From positions 25,826,885 to 25,890,884 of the forward strand of contig CM055093.1 of the NCBI GenBank assembly GCA_029204225.1: a DNA stretch of 64,000 bases. Reading direction: 5' to 3'. Every line of letters starts with the position of its first letter. The stretch's first letter is position 1. The notes beneath the pieces were generated by a model. The model was not told the DNA's origin, ran no database searches, and saw nothing but the letters and a program-made list of their open reading frames with translations. The DNA is from Diphasiastrum complanatum (taxonomy: Eukaryota; Streptophyta; Lycopodiopsida; Lycopodiales; Lycopodiaceae). Below, piece by piece: positions 61,059 to 64,000 of the stretch. Made by a program: the position numbers and the translations under genes.

Positions 61059-61990
61059 ATGTCTTCAATGGGTTCATCCTTGTTGGAACCAAGTGAAAGA
61101 TTGACCACTTCAAATTATTCAATTTGGAAAATGAGGATGGAGTCCATCTTGATCCTTCAAGACATGATGGAAATAGTTCTTGGCCTTGAAGAAGAACCAC
61201 AAGTTCTTCAAGAGGTTCAAAAATACAAAAAGAGAGCTAGGATGGCTCTCCACTACATTAAGATGAATGTCTCTAATGAGATATTGAGGGAGATAGGTAC
61301 TTGTACAACAACCAAAGAAGCTTGAGATTGTCTCAAGACTATCTATGAGGCTAAGAATACCTCTAGGCTTCTCACTCTTAGGAATCAAATCTTTCAAAGT
61401 AGGCAAAAGAGTGATGAGAGTGCATCTAGTTATGTCTTGATAGTAAAAGATATTCATAGAGAGCTTGCTTGCATTGGTGATTCCATCAATCAAAATGAGC
61501 TAGTTCAAGTCATTCTCAATGGCTTGAGAAGTGAATTTGATAGCCTTGTCCAATCCTATACCATTAAGGAGGAGCTACCAAGTTTGGAGGCTCTCCAAAG
61601 TGTGCTAATTTCAGAAGAATCAAGACAAGAGTACAAGCTCTTGAGGATGGACAAGCTTTCTCTCACTCATAATGATGGCAAAGCTCTCTTTGCCAAGGAT
61701 AACCACAAAGGGAGGAGCAAGAACCAACATCAACAATCCTCAAGCAAGGACAAAGTCAAATCCAAAGACAAAGATGAGGAGGAAGATGATTCCTCTAATG
61801 CTTCATCATCCAAGCTCAAGAAGAAGAAGATCAAGTGCTTTTATTGTGGCAAGAAAGGTCATTATGCCACCAATTGCTTCAAAAAGAAGAATAAACTCAA
61901 GCAAGCCAATATTACCAATGAGAAGGAAGACACTATTGCAAGTGATGGAGAGGGATCTCTTATGGTTTCTAGTTTCTCATCTACTCACAC
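61059..61990 (+). pseudogene. Ty1/copia gag with one stop codon
   Basis: Capsid-nucleocapsid protein that packages element RNA. The likely start is the ATG at 61059 (MSSMGSSLLEPSERLTTSNY). The copia capsid signature follows (YSIWKMRMESILI, the DCLKTIYEA segment, LLTLRNQIF, LVQVILNGL and FDSLVQSY). A Lys/Asp/Ser-rich linker leads to one perfect CCHC knuckle, CFYCGKKGHYATNC, at about 61837-61878. A single TGA at 61323, where this family has Trp, interrupts an otherwise continuous frame to about 61990, where foreign sequence begins. It was probably functional until recently. Confidence 0.85.
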
Positions 61991-62288
61991 TTTTAATTTT
62001 CTTCTCATCAGGAACATCGTGCAGATTGAAGTAACTACTCCACTTGGCCAGCCAGTCCTCGATGACCTCAGGTTTCTTCTTCTTTTTCTCGCCCGCATAA
62101 ACCCTTGGTTGAAAACCAAGATTGGGTGAAGACATCAATTTGACTTGATTCAACAGAACCTCCATTTGTTGATCTCTCATTTGATTACGATTATTCATAT
62201 CATTGAGTGCCATACTCAACTGTTGACAAATCACCATATAAGATGGCGCACCTGGATTTGTAGCTTGATTTGAAGTTTCTTCGGCCAC
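61990..62288 (-). pseudogene. Ty3 gag N-terminal fragment, inverted
   Basis: The minus strand reads MAEETSNQATNPGAPSYMVI from 62288, then a Gln/Asn-rich segment and VIEDWLAKWSSYFNLHDVPDEKKIK. The WLxxxxxYFxxxxVPDEKKI pattern is the capsid start of Ty3 gag proteins. It is open for 103 codons and stops at the junction with copia gag. Confidence 0.7.
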
Positions 62289-62439
62289 CTTGATATATCT
62301 ATCCTCGAAATTACTAAATTTAATTAATATCGGATTAACTCATAGTGAAGTATAGTTGACCAAAAACTGACTGAAATTGACTCCAGTATGGTCAAATCAC
62401 TATTTTTAGTCAATTTCATAGATATTACAAGAAACTAGA

Positions 62440-63065
62440 AAAAAGTCCGTCGGGAATTACTCTATGCTAAAGAGTCCAAGTGTGAATTCTTTAAGCAAGA
62501 GTTGCTTTATCTCGGTCATAAGATCACAATAAATGGGATCAAGATTGACGAGGATAAATCAAGATTGTGAATGAGTGGCCAATTCCAGGAACTATGAGGC
62601 AAGTAAGTCTTTTTTAGGTTTTACACTTTTCTTCAAGAGATTTATTGAGGATTATGCTAAGTTAGTAGCACCACTTAATAATCTAACAAAATGAATTGTT
62701 AATAAAAAGAAAAAGAGGAATCAACCTAGTCCGCCTGTTGTTTGGAATGAGGAATTGTATCAATGTCTTGAGAACCTTAAAACAATGATAGTTTCAGCTC
62801 CCGTGTTACAAATTGCCAATTTAGATCTACCTTACATCGTGAGAACGGATGAAAGTGATGTTGCAGTTGGAGCAGTTCTATTACAAATGGATAGGCCACT
62901 AGCATTTGAGAGAAAAAATAATTCACGGGTCCTCAGTTGCGTTATACTACGTAGGAAAAGAAATTGTTTGTTGTAATCCATGCTCTTAAAACCTGGAGAC
63001 ACTACTTGTATGCTAGTAAGTTTTTAGTGTATATGGATCACCAGCCTCTTAAGTATTTTTGTAAA
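62440..63065 (+). pseudogene. Ty3 reverse transcriptase end and RNase H fragment
   Basis: It reads LLYAKESKCEFFKQELLYLG near 62465-62525, then IKIDEDK and WPIPGTMRQV (connection region). RNase H follows with LENLKTMIVSAPVLQIANLD, YIVRTDESDVAVGAVLLQ (62755-62892) and YMDHQPLKYF at about 63030-63060. There are frame shifts and stops. The polymerase active-site region is not included. It belongs to a different superfamily from the surrounding LTRs. Confidence 0.75.
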
Positions 63066-63068
63066 TAT

Positions 63069-63452
63069 GGTCCAATCATAGTTAAGCATAGTGGTAGCTC
63101 GTGGACCTACTAGTATCATTGTACTCCTCATTCTGAATCTAATTGATTTGGTGATTTCATGGATTTTGTGAGTTATTGGATTTCTAGCTTTCTCTCTCTA
63201 CTCGAGAGCTCATGATGCATTTTCTCTCTCTACCCGAGGAGAGCAGCTTGTTTTTACTTAAATTATTTTTTGAATACTTCGCACACGTGTGAGTGAGAGT
63301 TGGAAGTGATTGAATGCATGTAGTAGTGTGTTTTTGCCATAGGATCTAAGATTGACCTTGAATCTCAATCTAGTCTTGATCTTGGTGCATCTACACACCT
63401 TAGGAGATCACAAGTACATGTAGTGGACAATCCACACGTGTGAAATTCAACA
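63069..63452 (+). repeat. Truncated 3' LTR of the chimeric element
   Basis: Matches 59918-60301 with about ten differences by eye. It lacks the first ~350 bases; the break is at AAATATGG, a short sequence also present at the Ty3 junction. Confidence 0.85.
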
Positions 63453-63598
63453 AAATTTTCTGCCTCCACTTTATCAATGTCATTCTTGAGTCTCTGTCTC
63501 AATGAACGAAAACCGGACAACAATTTGTCCTTGAAGTAATGTGATGTAAACTGGCAATCATATTCTGCCTGTGATATGAAATAAAACTCATCAAACTA
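63453..63598. other. Short unannotated flank
   Basis: Target-site duplication AAATT and adjacent sequence; nothing else recognised. Confidence 0.4.

Positions 63599-63634
<36 letters not shown>
63599..63634. repeat. (TC)n(AC)n microsatellite
   Basis: Eight TC units followed by about ten AC units, immediately before the S-module sequence. Confidence 0.95.
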
Positions 63635-63639
63635 TCTAC

Positions 63640-64000
63640 GTTACCATTTATAGCCAAGTTAAAGTTGACTTCATCTTTTGACCTTTTGAATATGCTTAGG
63701 ACTAGGAGCGAAGGATTGGGAACTTACGGGCAATGTCTTAAAGGGGATTAAAACTCTCTATCTTGAACCTTTATGTGATGTCAACACCAACAAGACATTC
63801 ATTAATTTTTTGAAGGTAGTTTTCTTACGGTAAAATCATTAACAAAAAGGAGATGCCTCAAAGAACAAAATGTTTGTGCCTGCTTTGTTTTGTATTCCTT
63901 TTACAATGTTTTACATACACATTCCGAGATGCGGAAGATGCATGTAAACATAAATAATTTTTTTTTACATGCCCTTGGGGGCTGTGCATAAGGTGCATGT
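63640..64000 (-). repeat. S module, fourth copy, inverted and partial
   Basis: Matches 49640-50000 (for example CTTTTGAATATGCTTAGGAC-like phrases and the TGCATGTAAA subterminal motifs). It runs off the end of the window before the expected CATTAGTCC terminus and is more diverged than the other copies. Confidence 0.8.

Larger units (their letters stand above)
59566..63452 (+). mobile_element. Chimeric Ty1/copia element carrying Ty3 fragments
   Basis: A 736-bp 5' LTR (TGTGAAG...TTCAACA), primer site and copia gag are followed by an inverted Ty3 gag fragment, a forward Ty3 RT/RNase H fragment and the last 384 bases of the LTR. AAATT lies at both outer ends (59561-59565, 63453-63457), so the outer ends behave as one insertion. 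Copia protease, integrase and reverse transcriptase are absent. Confidence 0.85.

Overview
This window looks like nuclear DNA from a land plant with a large, transposon-rich genome. The evidence is an intact tau-class glutathione S-transferase gene with one intron, an isolated serine carboxypeptidase-like exon, CACTA (En/Spm) transposase fragments with TNP2, DUF4218 and DUF4216-type segments, Ty3 and Ty1 LTR retroelements with tRNA-Asp-like and initiator-Met-like primer sites, a tRNA-derived SINE and long microsatellites. A fern, lycophyte or gymnosperm would fit, but the sequence alone does not settle it. Only one gene, the GST on the minus strand at 31573-32337, looks intact and functional. 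Almost everything else is mobile or repetitive DNA.

Layout. 1-579: a repeat module (T) joined to one end of a CACTA element. 600-6150: a degenerate tandem array of about 290 bp units, broken by a purine-rich block and containing a very long (TC)n(CA)n microsatellite. 6150-8856: mostly unrecognised sequence with a possible exon and a hairpin element. 8857-13330: a plus-strand CACTA transposase gene, decayed, with recognisable introns. 13695-20228: a complete but dead Ty3 element with two 736-bp LTRs and a GTTTA target-site duplication, inserted in the preceding region. 20234-27361: a second Ty3-type element, lacking a visible 5' LTR, with its zinc-knuckle gag region joined to integrase, followed by an extra coiled-coil ORF and a probable 3' LTR. 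27362-28760: the C-terminal part of a minus-strand CACTA transposase.

29185-50118 is built from repeated modules. Module R occurs at 29185, 36505 and inverted at 45630. Module T occurs at 1, 32870 and 38222. Module S occurs at 33147, 38456, inverted at 46480-50118, and again (partial) at 63640-64000. The S ends form long terminal inverted repeats. The 1-230 region looks like the same junction without the S/R block. The GST gene and a SINE sit between an R and a T module; another R-T junction lacks them. A minus-strand copia-like LTR, a GC-rich tandem array and three copies of a GTCGC-rich element are inserted in or near this complex.

50119-59560 holds CACTA ends, a GTCGC element, the carboxypeptidase exon, an inverted LTR relic, another CACTA element with transposase exon remnants, and a truncated copia-like LTR. 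59566-63452 is a chimeric Ty1 element: copia LTRs, primer site and gag enclose an inverted Ty3 gag fragment and a forward Ty3 RT/RNase H fragment, yet the whole is flanked by a matching AAATT duplication. The most interesting items are this chimera, the S/R/T inverted-repeat complex with the embedded GST gene, a possible BAH-like segment in the CACTA protein, and the three GTCGC-rich elements. Percent identities and family names were judged by eye.
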